A stretch of 13,319 nt of DNA from WJKG01 sp964627305 (GTDB lineage Bacteria > Zixibacteria > MSB-5A5 > GN15 > FEB-12), in the NCBI GenBank assembly GCA_964627305.1, contig CAZVHP010000021.1, positions 1 to 13,319 on the forward strand, written 5' to 3'. The position numbers and the translations under genes are program-made. Position 1 is the first letter of the stretch. Each line of letters starts with the position of its first letter. The notes under the pieces were generated by a model. It was not told the DNA's origin. It did not search any database and saw only the letters and a program-made list of their open reading frames with translations. This document shows positions 1 through 6,263 of this stretch, piece by piece.

Positions 1-25
1 ACCGAAAGGCTACGCTACTTTTTTA

Positions 26-217
26 TCAATTTCCACACCTTTTGAAATTAACTCCATCGTTGAATGTGCACAGCCCATAGTACCATGCTTGAGCGAATGA
101 GTTGGTGACTGTATACTTAAGCGCCTCGCACGGCGTTGCCATTGCCTGCGCGTTGCCAGTCAGTGCTACTGTGAGTAGCAGTGCCCACCCGCTGATTAGC
201 ATCATCGGTTTCTTCAT
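26..217 (-). CDS. Small secreted Cys-containing peptide, unknown function
   Basis: This 63-residue protein starts MKKPMMLISG and has a clear Sec-type signal peptide (KK n-region, hydrophobic core, cleavage near GNAQA). The mature peptide is only about 38 residues, with three Cys (CEAL, GLCTF, KRCGN), several aromatic residues and a C-terminal KRCGN. I chose the ATG at 217 because a strong Shine-Dalgarno (GGGGGTGATCC) lies just upstream and the signal peptide begins there; a longer in-frame reading to 286 would bury the signal. It is the last gene of the 2289-26 operon, 65 nt after the membrane-protein gene. I recognise no family. It could be an exported structural or signalling peptide, a bacteriocin-like peptide, or a periplasmic accessory protein; none of these is shown. 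The reading frame and signal peptide are well supported, the function is not. Confidence 0.72.
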   Translation of the reverse strand: MKKPMMLISGWALLLTVALTGNAQAMATPCEALKYTVTNSFAQAWYYGLCTFNDGVNFKRCGN

Positions 218-282
218 GTCTGGATCACCCCCTTTCTTGAAGCCGGTGACTTCCGGTTTGGGATTAGCTTCAGAGCGACTTA

Positions 283-834
283 TCAAGGCTGGATATCCTT
301 AGACGCAAGGGTCTTTACATAGATTGCATGGGCTCTGGTTCCAGTCGAGTCGATCTCAAGAGCAATGACATTTAGAGTGTCTCTTTCACATCCACACGAT
401 GTAGAGAATACTCTGTATCGGCTGGTGCAGCGTCGCAGGTTCGGTTCGCCAAAAGGAACAGCAGTGATATGAAGATCGAATCCCATTACGGTGGGTGACA
501 GACCGAGGCTGTCCAACGTTCGTCGGAATAGCCTCATCTGATCCTCAACCATACGTTCTTCTTCCAAGTCATCACCCCTCTCAGAATATTGCGAAGCCAC
601 AATGGTGAAGGTAGAAGGACGATCAAGGCCGGAAACAGCCGAAACTGCGCCAAGTGAATTCCGATACTTCCGTTCTTGCGAAGCGAAAGTGAAGACAATG
701 GCCACCATGACCACTGCGATGAGAGTACAGAGCGTTGATACCACATACCATATGCGACGCAATATTGTATGCATCCGCGATCGATGGCGGTGGATCAGTC
801 GCTCTTCACTTTTGCTTATCAGCTGCATCTGCAT
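283..834 (-). CDS. Single-pass membrane protein, unknown function
   Basis: The protein has 183 residues. A basic N-terminus (KSEERLIHRHRSRMHTILRR) precedes one hydrophobic helix at about residues 28-50 (WYVVSTLCTLIAVVMVAIVFTFA). An exported domain of about 130 residues follows, with a charged stretch (RGDDLEEERMVEDQMRLFRR) and a Cys cluster (RRCTSRY, STSCGCERD). The positive-inside rule suggests a signal-anchored inner-membrane protein facing the periplasm. The gene overlaps the upstream lipoprotein gene by 29 nt, so translation is probably coupled. The ATG at 834 is given here, but the ATG at 828 (third residue) has better spacing, about 8 nt, to the GAGGGG Shine-Dalgarno. No family is recognised. 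Its place between a lipoprotein and a small secreted peptide suggests an envelope role. Confidence 0.72.
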   Translation of the reverse strand: MQMQLISKSEERLIHRHRSRMHTILRRIWYVVSTLCTLIAVVMVAIVFTFASQERKYRNSLGAVSAVSGLDRPSTFTIVASQYSERGDDLEEERMVEDQMRLFRRTLDSLGLSPTVMGFDLHITAVPFGEPNLRRCTSRYRVFSTSCGCERDTLNVIALEIDSTGTRAHAIYVKTLASKDIQP

Positions 835-1723
835 GGCCCCTCTTCTGGTAGTTGGCCAGGATATCGCGTACGGTCAGGACGGCATCGCTGTGTTCAGGTC
901 GAAAGAACAGGATGACACCCGCGGCCGTCTCATTGACTTTCCATCGCCGAATGGTTGTCTCTTTGACATAGTACCAAACGCTCTGATAGAATCCGGCCTC
1001 GAGCTGGATCAGCTCGGCCCGCTCGCCAATATCAGCCACGATGCCGGCAATCAGCCCGGCGTTGTTATTCGATGGTGGCAACTGCAGAAAGACGGTGTTG
1101 TCCGGTAGCGGATGTACCGGTACCGTCGTGAGAAAGTCCGCGGGGGCAAGGGGATCAAGAGTGGTCCGCCCCCTGATATATGAGAACCGATACAGCGCGC
1201 GTTGGACTCCGGCGTGAACCACCAGTGGAAACTCCGGAGGAAGGTGCTCAATTGACGACCGCTCACTGAGCGTGCAACCAGCCGGGAGGATGTGAAGATA
1301 CAGGGTATCACGCGCGTAGAGCATTGTGAAGGGCCACGAACCACTTCTATCGAGAACATCGATACGAGGGACCGTGTCACCTGCTTGATGATCGTGATTG
1401 ACGTACAGCCGGAATTGGCTGACCTGAGCAGTCCAGTCCGGCCACATCGCGGGCGGTGTTGCCACAGCCAGCGAGTCAATCCTGATATCCAGCAGTTGGG
1501 CGTTGCTCATCACTTGATAGCGGAGGGCGTCTTCTGTTGGAGGCTCGGAGCCAACCGAGCATGAGCAGATTATGATCGCAAGTGAAGACAGGAGTGACAG
1601 GACAATCAGCCGGTAGAGTCCACCGCGATCACCGCTCGTCTCAAAGACGCCGGTCATTTGTGTGACTCCCTTGCCCCACTCGATATTGAGCCAACAATTA
1701 TCGTGTATCTCTCGTCGTTTCAT
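806..1723 (-). CDS. Putative lipoprotein, unknown function
   Basis: This 305-residue reading frame has a hydrophobic segment (RLIVLSLLSSLAIII) ending in a lipobox-like ICSC, followed by SVGSEPPTED, as in bacterial lipoproteins. The remaining 250 or so residues are beta-rich with many aromatic residues and no recognised domain. The start at 1723 overlaps the previous stop as ATGA and follows AAAGGTGATC, which matches the extended anti-Shine-Dalgarno. A second good start, the ATG at about 1657 (MTGVFETSGD), has AGGGAG 8 nt upstream and gives a more normal signal-peptide length (lipobox Cys near residue 34 instead of 56). Both may be used; the lipoprotein reading favours the inner one. The gene sits in the 2289-26 operon. 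The family is unknown, and a ligand-binding or surface role is only a guess. Confidence 0.75.
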   Translation of the reverse strand: MKRREIHDNCWLNIEWGKGVTQMTGVFETSGDRGGLYRLIVLSLLSSLAIIICSCSVGSEPPTEDALRYQVMSNAQLLDIRIDSLAVATPPAMWPDWTAQVSQFRLYVNHDHQAGDTVPRIDVLDRSGSWPFTMLYARDTLYLHILPAGCTLSERSSIEHLPPEFPLVVHAGVQRALYRFSYIRGRTTLDPLAPADFLTTVPVHPLPDNTVFLQLPPSNNNAGLIAGIVADIGERAELIQLEAGFYQSVWYYVKETTIRRWKVNETAAGVILFFRPEHSDAVLTVRDILANYQKRGHADAADKQK

Positions 1724-2289
1724 CGATCACCTTTGCGGGTGTGATCTCGCAAGCCTGCGCGACTACCGTGCCCTGAATCTGACACAGAGGGATGGTCCCG
1801 GGAAGGTGCCGTTCGAGACACTGGCTCACCGAACTCGAATCTCACGAACGGCTGAACCTGAAATGCCTGCGCCTGCCACCCGGTGTCACTCCGGACGATG
1901 CGGTAGACGGCCGTCTCGGATAGATAGCAGATCTTCAGCCGCAGGTGATCGGATTCCGCGGCGATGGTGGCTGTATTCTTGGTGGGCCGTGCTGTGTATT
2001 CGCCGACGCTGATTGTGGCAATTACGAGCGTGTCACAGGCATCGAACGTGCATGCGACCGGACCGGGCTGGCGTTCGTCGACACGCAGTTCGATAGCGAT
2101 ACGGCTGCTGTCGCCTGAAATCAGGAGTGTGCACGGATAGTCCAGCGACGGCGGGCGTGTCGGGGTGCGCTGGCGGTCGGGGCCGACGTCGGGCGGGCCC
2201 TGATTGTCGACATCCCACTGAGCGGCAACCGCGCCCGCAAGCGTGATCACACACACGGCAATCCGATTACATACATGGTTTGCACTCAT
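1720..2289 (-). CDS. Secreted protein, unknown function, sharing a duplicated signal peptide
   Basis: The protein has 189 residues. Residues 1-24 (MSANHVCNRIAVCVIT, then LAGAVAAQ) form a signal peptide that differs by one residue (L17 versus P17) from that of the thioredoxin-like protein at 5703-6263. Similarity fades after QW-VD and a short TRPP segment. The mature part has a Pro/Arg-rich linker, four Cys (PCTLL, ACTFDACD, KICYL) and probable beta strands. The last 30 or so residues, after FEFGEPV, are polar and basic (RDHPSVSDSGHG and onward). It is the first gene of its operon and overlaps the next gene by 4 nt (ATGA). It is preceded by the conserved leader RNA. The start at 2289 is fixed by the in-frame UGA at 2311-2313 and by the signal peptide. 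No domain is recognised; it may be a diverged partner of the redoxin-like protein. Confidence 0.75.
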   Translation of the reverse strand: MSANHVCNRIAVCVITLAGAVAAQWDVDNQGPPDVGPDRQRTPTRPPSLDYPCTLLISGDSSRIAIELRVDERQPGPVACTFDACDTLVIATISVGEYTARPTKNTATIAAESDHLRLKICYLSETAVYRIVRSDTGWQAQAFQVQPFVRFEFGEPVSRTAPSRDHPSVSDSGHGSRAGLRDHTRKGDR

Positions 2290-2461
2290 ACAGCCTGCCT
2301 GTAGATGAGTTCACATGCAATCACCTTTGTCTTCATCGGCCAGGCCCGCGAGAGGCGTGCGAAGACGCAAGCGTATGTCAGTCGGAAATAGTGCTGCCCG
2401 AAATACCGCGATTGGTTGTTGCCCCAGTCACTCAAGGCGAGTGATTCGATGCTTATCTGCT
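2290..2461 (-). promoter_or_regulatory. Candidate structured 5' leader RNA, copy 1
   Basis: This is an untranslated leader of about 170 nt between the predicted transcription start (near 2461) and the ATG at 2289. Pairings found by eye on the minus strand are: hairpin TCACTC/GAGTGA (2428-2444); hairpin with GUAU/AUAC and UCGG/CCGA arms (2373-2406); hairpin around a UCUU loop (2355-2372); a long-range GUCUUC/GAAGAC helix (2360-2366 with 2329-2335) that excludes the previous hairpin; and CAAUCGC (2408-2414) with GUGAUUG (2318-2324), which would cover the Shine-Dalgarno AAAGGUGAU. The 3' 135 nt are nearly identical to copy 2. I recognise no known riboswitch class. A regulatory role is inferred from the conservation and the pairing. 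Confidence 0.5.
2311..2329 (-). promoter_or_regulatory. Strong Shine-Dalgarno followed by AUG-UGA start-stop
   Basis: On the minus strand CAAAGGUGAUUGC is followed at once by AUG UGA (ATG at 2316-2314, TGA at 2313-2311). The AAAGGUGAU is a better match to the 16S rRNA tail than anything before the real ATG at 2289, which has only AGGCAGG. The start-stop is in frame with the downstream gene and identical in copy 2 (6285-6303). It may be a minimal upstream ORF that loads ribosomes for reinitiation 24 nt downstream; this is inference. Confidence 0.45.
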
Positions 2462-2467
2462 ACTGGT

Positions 2468-2497
2468 AGTATAGACCCGCAGGATGATGTGTGTCAA
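2468..2497 (-). promoter_or_regulatory. Sigma70-type promoter of the 2289-26 operon
   Basis: On the minus strand a perfect -35 TTGACA (2497-2492) is followed by an 18-bp spacer and the -10 TATACT (2473-2468). This predicts a transcription start near 2461. It lies downstream of the terminator at 2595-2618. The same geometry is present in copy 2, with poorer hexamers. Confidence 0.72.
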
Positions 2498-2570
2498 GCA
2501 TTTGATTGGCCGGGAGGGGACTTTTTGGGGGCCTTCGGTCCGCCGCGCTTTCCCGTCGCGTCAGGGCTGC

Positions 2571-2583
2571 GTCAATATGTGAC
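2571..2583. promoter_or_regulatory. Conserved GTCA-N5-TGAC dyad upstream of promoter, copy 1
   Basis: A short inverted repeat GTCA atatg TGAC lies 73 bp upstream of the -35 box. The same 13 bases occur at 6554-6566, again exactly 73 bp from the -35, although most of the intervening bases differ. It may be an operator, or part of the terminator-side conserved block. Confidence 0.3.
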
Positions 2584-2594
2584 AAAGAACGCTG

Positions 2595-2618
2595 AAAAAC
2601 CGGCGTTTTGTGCCGGTT
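2595..2618 (-). terminator. Rho-independent terminator after the TonB-like gene
   Basis: On the minus strand AACCGGC, a 7-nt loop and GCCGGTT form a perfect stem that runs straight into a T tract (GGTTTTTC). It lies about 70 nt past the stop at 2687 and separates the two module-driven operons. Confidence 0.82.
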
Positions 2619-2677
2619 ATACGCACCGCGGGCAGAGACGCGGGCGCGGACACGATATCACCGAGCGTCTGACGGCA

Positions 2678-2699
2678 CCTCATGCGTTATCGCATGAGG
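2678..2699. other. Perfect 9-bp hairpin around a stop codon
   Basis: CCTCATGCG and CGCATGAGG flank a 4-base loop. On the minus strand the loop holds the first part of the TAA stop of the TonB-like gene. No T tract follows, so it is not a classic terminator. It may protect the 3' end of the message or pause transcription. Confidence 0.5.
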
Positions 2700-3520
2700 A
2701 GAGTCACGTTTCCGGCGGTATGCAGCATCGGCGTTGTGTTGATCCCAAACTCGTACGTCACGACAACCTCCATGGCGGTCGGGCGACCATCGACAATCGC
2801 CGGCTCGTAGTAGCACTCGTTCAGTGCCTCGATCAGGGCTGGCCCCAGTCCCAGGCCCTGTGGATCTTCACGTTCGATGACGATGAACTCGACTCTCCCC
2901 TGACCATCGACGCGCACTCTCACGGTTGCGGTCCCGTTGACATACCGTGCCCGGCGCGGCGGCAGCGGAGCCTCGAAGCGGCTGATGGTGAGCGGACGGT
3001 CGGGCTTGGTCTTCGTGATCGACTGCCCGCCCAAAGGGAAGTCGGGGATTCTCGCGGGCCTGATGGTCATGAAGCCGGGCGCTTCGGGCAGGCCGAAGTC
3101 GCCACCTCCAGAGGCGAGGCCGTCGGCGGTGGCGATGCCACCGGGTGTGCCGATGCCACCGGGGGTGCCGATGCCGCCGGGGGCACTGTCGACAATGATC
3201 GGGCCGATGCTGTGCAGGGCTGCATAACCGGTCAGGGTCATGGCTGGAGCAGCCACGGCTGAGTCGGAGACGATTCGCAGACGCCCCCGATCAAGAAACC
3301 CGCCGGTGAAACCGAGCTGCGCCCGGGTGTCATTCCGGCCGGGGCCGCCGGCAGAGGTCTGTCGGAGCTGCTGGTCGGCCCGGGCGTATTGGTCATGAGC
3401 GGATGGCGGCGCGGTCTCAAAGGATCGCAGCCACATCGCGAACAGGGCTGCGAGTGTCACCATCACGATCTGGGCCAGCAGCATACTCGGCTGGTAGGTT
3501 CGCTGCAGATCCCTGTCCAT
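2687..3520 (-). CDS. TonB-like energy transducer protein
   Basis: The protein has 277 residues from the ATG at 3520, which has an excellent AGGAG 7 nt upstream; the longer TTG reading from 3535 has none. A short cytoplasmic N-terminus (MDRDLQRTYQPS) precedes one membrane helix at about 13-33. A long Gly/Pro-rich periplasmic linker follows, with GGIGTP repeats at about 112-129. A TonB C-terminal-type domain lies at about 190-258 (GTATVRVRVDGQGRVEFIVIE ... CYYEPAIVDGRPTAMEVVVTYEF). TonB proteins couple the inner-membrane proton gradient to outer-membrane transport. No ExbB or ExbD gene is present here. It follows the DUF5916 gene by 60 nt in the same direction and probably shares its transcript, so it may serve that beta-barrel or a related receptor. 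Confidence 0.85.
   Translation of the reverse strand: MDRDLQRTYQPSMLLAQIVMVTLAALFAMWLRSFETAPPSAHDQYARADQQLRQTSAGGPGRNDTRAQLGFTGGFLDRGRLRIVSDSAVAAPAMTLTGYAALHSIGPIIVDSAPGGIGTPGGIGTPGGIATADGLASGGGDFGLPEAPGFMTIRPARIPDFPLGGQSITKTKPDRPLTISRFEAPLPPRRARYVNGTATVRVRVDGQGRVEFIVIEREDPQGLGLGPALIEALNECYYEPAIVDGRPTAMEVVVTYEFGINTTPMLHTAGNVTLLMR
3134..3183. repeat. 18-bp tandem repeat inside the TonB-like gene
   Basis: There are nearly three copies of an 18-base unit beginning GATGCCACCGGG at 3134, 3152 and 3170. They encode GGIGTP repeats in the periplasmic linker. The unit is a multiple of three, so copy-number change would alter linker length without a frameshift. Confidence 0.8.
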
Positions 3521-3580
3521 GAGAAGACTCCTCAAGGCTCGGCAAGCGGTTCAGTGTCACGGCGGCATCGTGGTTGCCCG

Positions 3581-5725
3581 TCACAATGACAGGAGGTGGC
3601 GGAATTTGAGCGCCACAACCCGCTGAGCCGATTCATAACGGTGGTTATTGCGGCGCTGGTACTCGTTGACAGCAAGATACAGCCAGCTTTTGGGTCGGAA
3701 GTTCCAGGAAAACGACAAGCCAAACCGCAGCGATAGAATACCGGCCTTCCGTGTAAATGGCGTTTCCTCATAAAGCGACATATTCAGATTCTTGCCCAAC
3801 GCGTAGCGGACACCGGGGCGTACACGACAGGTGATATCCTCGATGCCCCCGCCACCATCGCGCTCAACCCACACAGAACCACTGACATAGACGCCGGCAT
3901 TGTCGCTGGGCCGCCATGAGAGGTAGTAGTCCGCGTAATCGTCACGTCCGACATAGCCACGATAATAGTTGTAGCCCAAAGAGCTCTGGTAGGACATGAT
4001 CGCCCACGCCCGGCGGCTGACATCGGTCTGCAGGAACACCGAATATGATTGGGGGTTGAAATCTGTGTCGAATTCATACTCTCTGCCTGATTCGATTGTT
4101 CCGCCGGCTCCCCAGGCATTGCGGAACTTCACTCCGACACTGAGTGAATAGGAGTGAGAGAACAGGTCTTCTCCATATTCGCGGTGGGCGCCGGCCCCCA
4201 CAGAGACCGACCCATAGGACAGCGGCCCGGAGCCTGGATAGAAGACCGGCCCAGCGGAGGCACTGTAGGCACGATAACCAGACCAGGGGACGAATCCGAT
4301 CTCAGAAACATCGAAGTCGTCACCGATCACGGTTGCGCCGGCAGAGACCGCAAATGAGCGCCCGTGTTTGGCAGCGCTTGCGCGTACGGCAAAGTCGGCG
4401 ATGTCATCGAACTGGGAGTAGGCCACCTGAGCGCTCGTCTGAAACGTTGCGGTCTTCAGCGTTCCGTCGGCAGAGACGACATGATTGTGATGGTCCGCTT
4501 CATATCGACCGGCATGAATGAGGCCAAGCATGGCACGGGTGGAAGGAAGCCATGCCACTCGTTCGACCTGGAACAGGGCGCTCGCTTCCTGCTCAGGTCC
4601 CCACCATCCGAGGTACTCCTCGCTGCCGGTGAGTGCTGTAAGAACTCCAATCTCCAGACCCTGCCGCTTCGCAGTAAGGCGACCGCCCGCGTGCAGTGGC
4701 ACCTCGCTGCCGTCAGCGAGCTTGCGCCCTATCCGGCGTGAATAGAAAACTCCCATCAAGTTTCCTGCAACACCCCCTGACGGACGGAAGAACTCCTGCC
4801 CCTCAACGAAAAACGGTCTCCGCTCGCTGAAGTACAGATCGTATTTGGACAGATTGAGTGCAAACGGGTCGGCTTCGATCTGGGAGAAATCGGGATTGAA
4901 GGTGGTCTGGATCTGCATCCAACTGGAGGGGCGATAGGTGATATCCGCCGCCGGCTGCAGAGTTGACGATTTATCGCCATAGCTATCCTCAGTGCGAACG
5001 AAGGCAGTCGGGTACAGGTCAAGTCCCAGACGGGATCCTGGTGGTTGAAGATTGTCCAGGACCATGAATCGGGTGAAGTCCAAACCCTCATTTCGCCGAA
5101 CCGGCACTACATAGGCACTCTCATCACGCCGGGGGATACTCCGTTTGCAGTTGAAGCCCCACTGCGTCTGGTCTGAGCGGTGACGAATCGTTGTCCACGG
5201 AACGGCAATCTCGACTGTGTAGGCGCTGTCCAGCGCTGTTGCCATCGCATAGTAGACGCCGTCCCAGGCAGTGTTCTCCTCGCCCCCGCCCGCAGAGAGC
5301 ACGGCATCGGCCTGGACTCCGGCGGCATTGACCGAAAACCGGTAGGCGTTCTGGCCATCCCGAAAGGGATCAAGGTAGATCTCAACGTAGTCACCCTCGC
5401 GGGTCTCCCGATTACCCTCCCGCGCATCGGGATGCCGCAAGGGTGTGTCACACCGGAAGCCAAAGTACAGGGCCCAGTCGTCCTGCAGGATATACACGGT
5501 GGTTGGCTCCGACACTGGCTCTCCTTCATCAGGGAATTCCTGCACGAAGCCACTGATCGCAGCGGCATCTCTCCAGACAAGCTCAAGATTCCCATCGATC
5601 ACGGGCGCTGTCTCGGCATATGGGACACTGATCGAACGAAGATCACTGCTGCCGTACACGTCAAGTTGAACGGCCATCAACAGGACCGTGATCGGCAAGC
5701 ACTCAATAGACCAAATCCAACGCAT
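3581..5725 (-). CDS. CBM9-like / DUF5916 outer-membrane beta-barrel protein
   Basis: The protein has 714 residues. A signal peptide (about 1-25) precedes a carbohydrate-binding-family-9-like domain at about 33-225 (PVIDGNLELVWRDA, DYVEIYLDPFRDGQNAYRFSVN). The DUF5916 hallmark follows at about 276-313 (NPDFSQIEADPFALNLSKYD, then ERRPFFVEGQEFF). The rest is a long series of amphipathic, aromatic-rich strands, ending in strands typical of an outer-membrane beta barrel (FSWNFRPKSWLYLAVNEYQ ... FRHLLSL). The length is normal for the family. The start has GGAGGA 8 nt upstream and overlaps the redoxin-like gene by 23 nt, which suggests coupled translation. The family's role is not established. A surface-binding or transport function fits the CBM9-like module and the adjacent TonB-like gene. 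Confidence 0.9.
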   Translation of the reverse strand: MRWIWSIECLPITVLLMAVQLDVYGSSDLRSISVPYAETAPVIDGNLELVWRDAAAISGFVQEFPDEGEPVSEPTTVYILQDDWALYFGFRCDTPLRHPDAREGNRETREGDYVEIYLDPFRDGQNAYRFSVNAAGVQADAVLSAGGGEENTAWDGVYYAMATALDSAYTVEIAVPWTTIRHRSDQTQWGFNCKRSIPRRDESAYVVPVRRNEGLDFTRFMVLDNLQPPGSRLGLDLYPTAFVRTEDSYGDKSSTLQPAADITYRPSSWMQIQTTFNPDFSQIEADPFALNLSKYDLYFSERRPFFVEGQEFFRPSGGVAGNLMGVFYSRRIGRKLADGSEVPLHAGGRLTAKRQGLEIGVLTALTGSEEYLGWWGPEQEASALFQVERVAWLPSTRAMLGLIHAGRYEADHHNHVVSADGTLKTATFQTSAQVAYSQFDDIADFAVRASAAKHGRSFAVSAGATVIGDDFDVSEIGFVPWSGYRAYSASAGPVFYPGSGPLSYGSVSVGAGAHREYGEDLFSHSYSLSVGVKFRNAWGAGGTIESGREYEFDTDFNPQSYSVFLQTDVSRRAWAIMSYQSSLGYNYYRGYVGRDDYADYYLSWRPSDNAGVYVSGSVWVERDGGGGIEDITCRVRPGVRYALGKNLNMSLYEETPFTRKAGILSLRFGLSFSWNFRPKSWLYLAVNEYQRRNNHRYESAQRVVALKFRHLLSL

Positions 5726-6263
5726 GGCTCCATTCCTCCCAGAAAGCCTGAATGTCCCTGTTGGTTAATCGGGAGGGATCTGCCCAGACAGGGACCAATT
5801 GCGGGTTCAAGAGAATCTTGATCGGCATAATCGTCGGACGGAGGCTATCAATGAGTGCGAACGACGTGTCAACATAGACGGGAAATGGCAGGGCAACGAT
5901 CCGCTCCCATTGTCGATACTCCATCAGACTAGCTGTTGACGCCACCGGCAGCACCCGGCAGTGACCACTTCTGGCCAGCGAATCCCACAGCACGGCCTCG
6001 TTCAGACAAGTGGGGCAGTCAGAGGGTGAGAAGAGTATCAGTAGTGCCGGGGTTTCATCGCGCAGGATGCTCTCGAGCGATATCAGTCTGTCATTCGAGT
6101 CATAGACCTCAACCGACGGCAGATTTCGGCCCGACAGGAACAGAGAGACATCGACGGGCGGGCGCGTCGGCGCGTCCAAGTCAACCTCCCATTGAGCGGC
6201 AACCGCGCCCGCAGGCGTGATCACACACACGGCAATCCGATTACATACATGGTTTGCACTCAT
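5703..6263 (-). CDS. Secreted thioredoxin-like (redoxin) protein
   Basis: The protein has 186 residues. Signal peptide 1-24 is almost identical to that of the protein at 1720-2289. The mature part looks like a thioredoxin fold: a strand LLILFSPSDC leads into a CPTC motif (Cys83, Cys86) at the start of a helix, and a later TIMPIKILL segment resembles the cis-Pro strand. AhpC/TSA- and TlpA-like periplasmic proteins have this layout, so a thiol-disulfide or electron-transfer role outside the cytoplasm is likely; the substrate is unknown. It is the first gene of the operon that continues with the DUF5916 protein. Its leader and first 24 codons belong to the duplicated module. The start at 6263 is set by the in-frame UGA in the leader and by the signal peptide. 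Confidence 0.82.
   Translation of the reverse strand: MSANHVCNRIAVCVITPAGAVAAQWEVDLDAPTRPPVDVSLFLSGRNLPSVEVYDSNDRLISLESILRDETPALLILFSPSDCPTCLNEAVLWDSLARSGHCRVLPVASTASLMEYRQWERIVALPFPVYVDTSFALIDSLRPTIMPIKILLNPQLVPVWADPSRLTNRDIQAFWEEWSHALDLVY

Larger units (their letters stand above)
2151..2668 (-). repeat. Duplicated promoter-leader-signal-peptide module, copy 1
   Basis: This copy matches 6157-6651. The core 2218-2424 aligns without gaps to 6192-6398 (offset 3974), with 5 differences in the 135-nt untranslated part and 1 in the 72-nt signal-peptide coding part. Weaker similarity runs to about 2151 in the coding region. After a diverged stretch holding the promoter, a second well-conserved block covers about 2565-2668 (matching about 6548-6651) and contains the terminator hairpin. 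Outer edges are approximate. No transposase, inverted termini or target duplication is visible, so this looks like duplication or gene conversion rather than an insertion sequence. Confidence 0.88.

Noticed and set aside
2290..2316. UGA in AUG-UGA read through (recoding, or UGA as Trp/Sec) to extend the signal peptide
   Set aside because: Many genes here end in UGA, no SECIS-like evidence is visible, and the extension would put extra residues before a normal signal peptide.
2290..2461. Leader as a tRNA, or as a known c-di-GMP, THF or cobalamin riboswitch
   Set aside because: No cloverleaf, acceptor or T-loop consensus is seen, and the core motifs of those riboswitch classes as I recall them are absent.
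3134..3183. CRISPR-like array
   Set aside because: The repeats are contiguous with no spacers and encode in-frame GGIGTP units.
2315..3262. Long plus-strand open frame (315 codons) starting in leader copy 1
   Set aside because: It is antisense to the leader and the TonB-like gene, its sequence is low-complexity and Arg/Gly-rich, and it has no domain. The related frame at 6289-6654 shares only the leader-encoded start. Four of the five differences between copies in that part change the amino acid, so it is not under protein selection.
4144..5821. Several 60-210-codon plus-strand frames over the DUF5916 gene
   Set aside because: These are GC-rich antisense shadows with Arg-rich compositions typical of non-coding frames.
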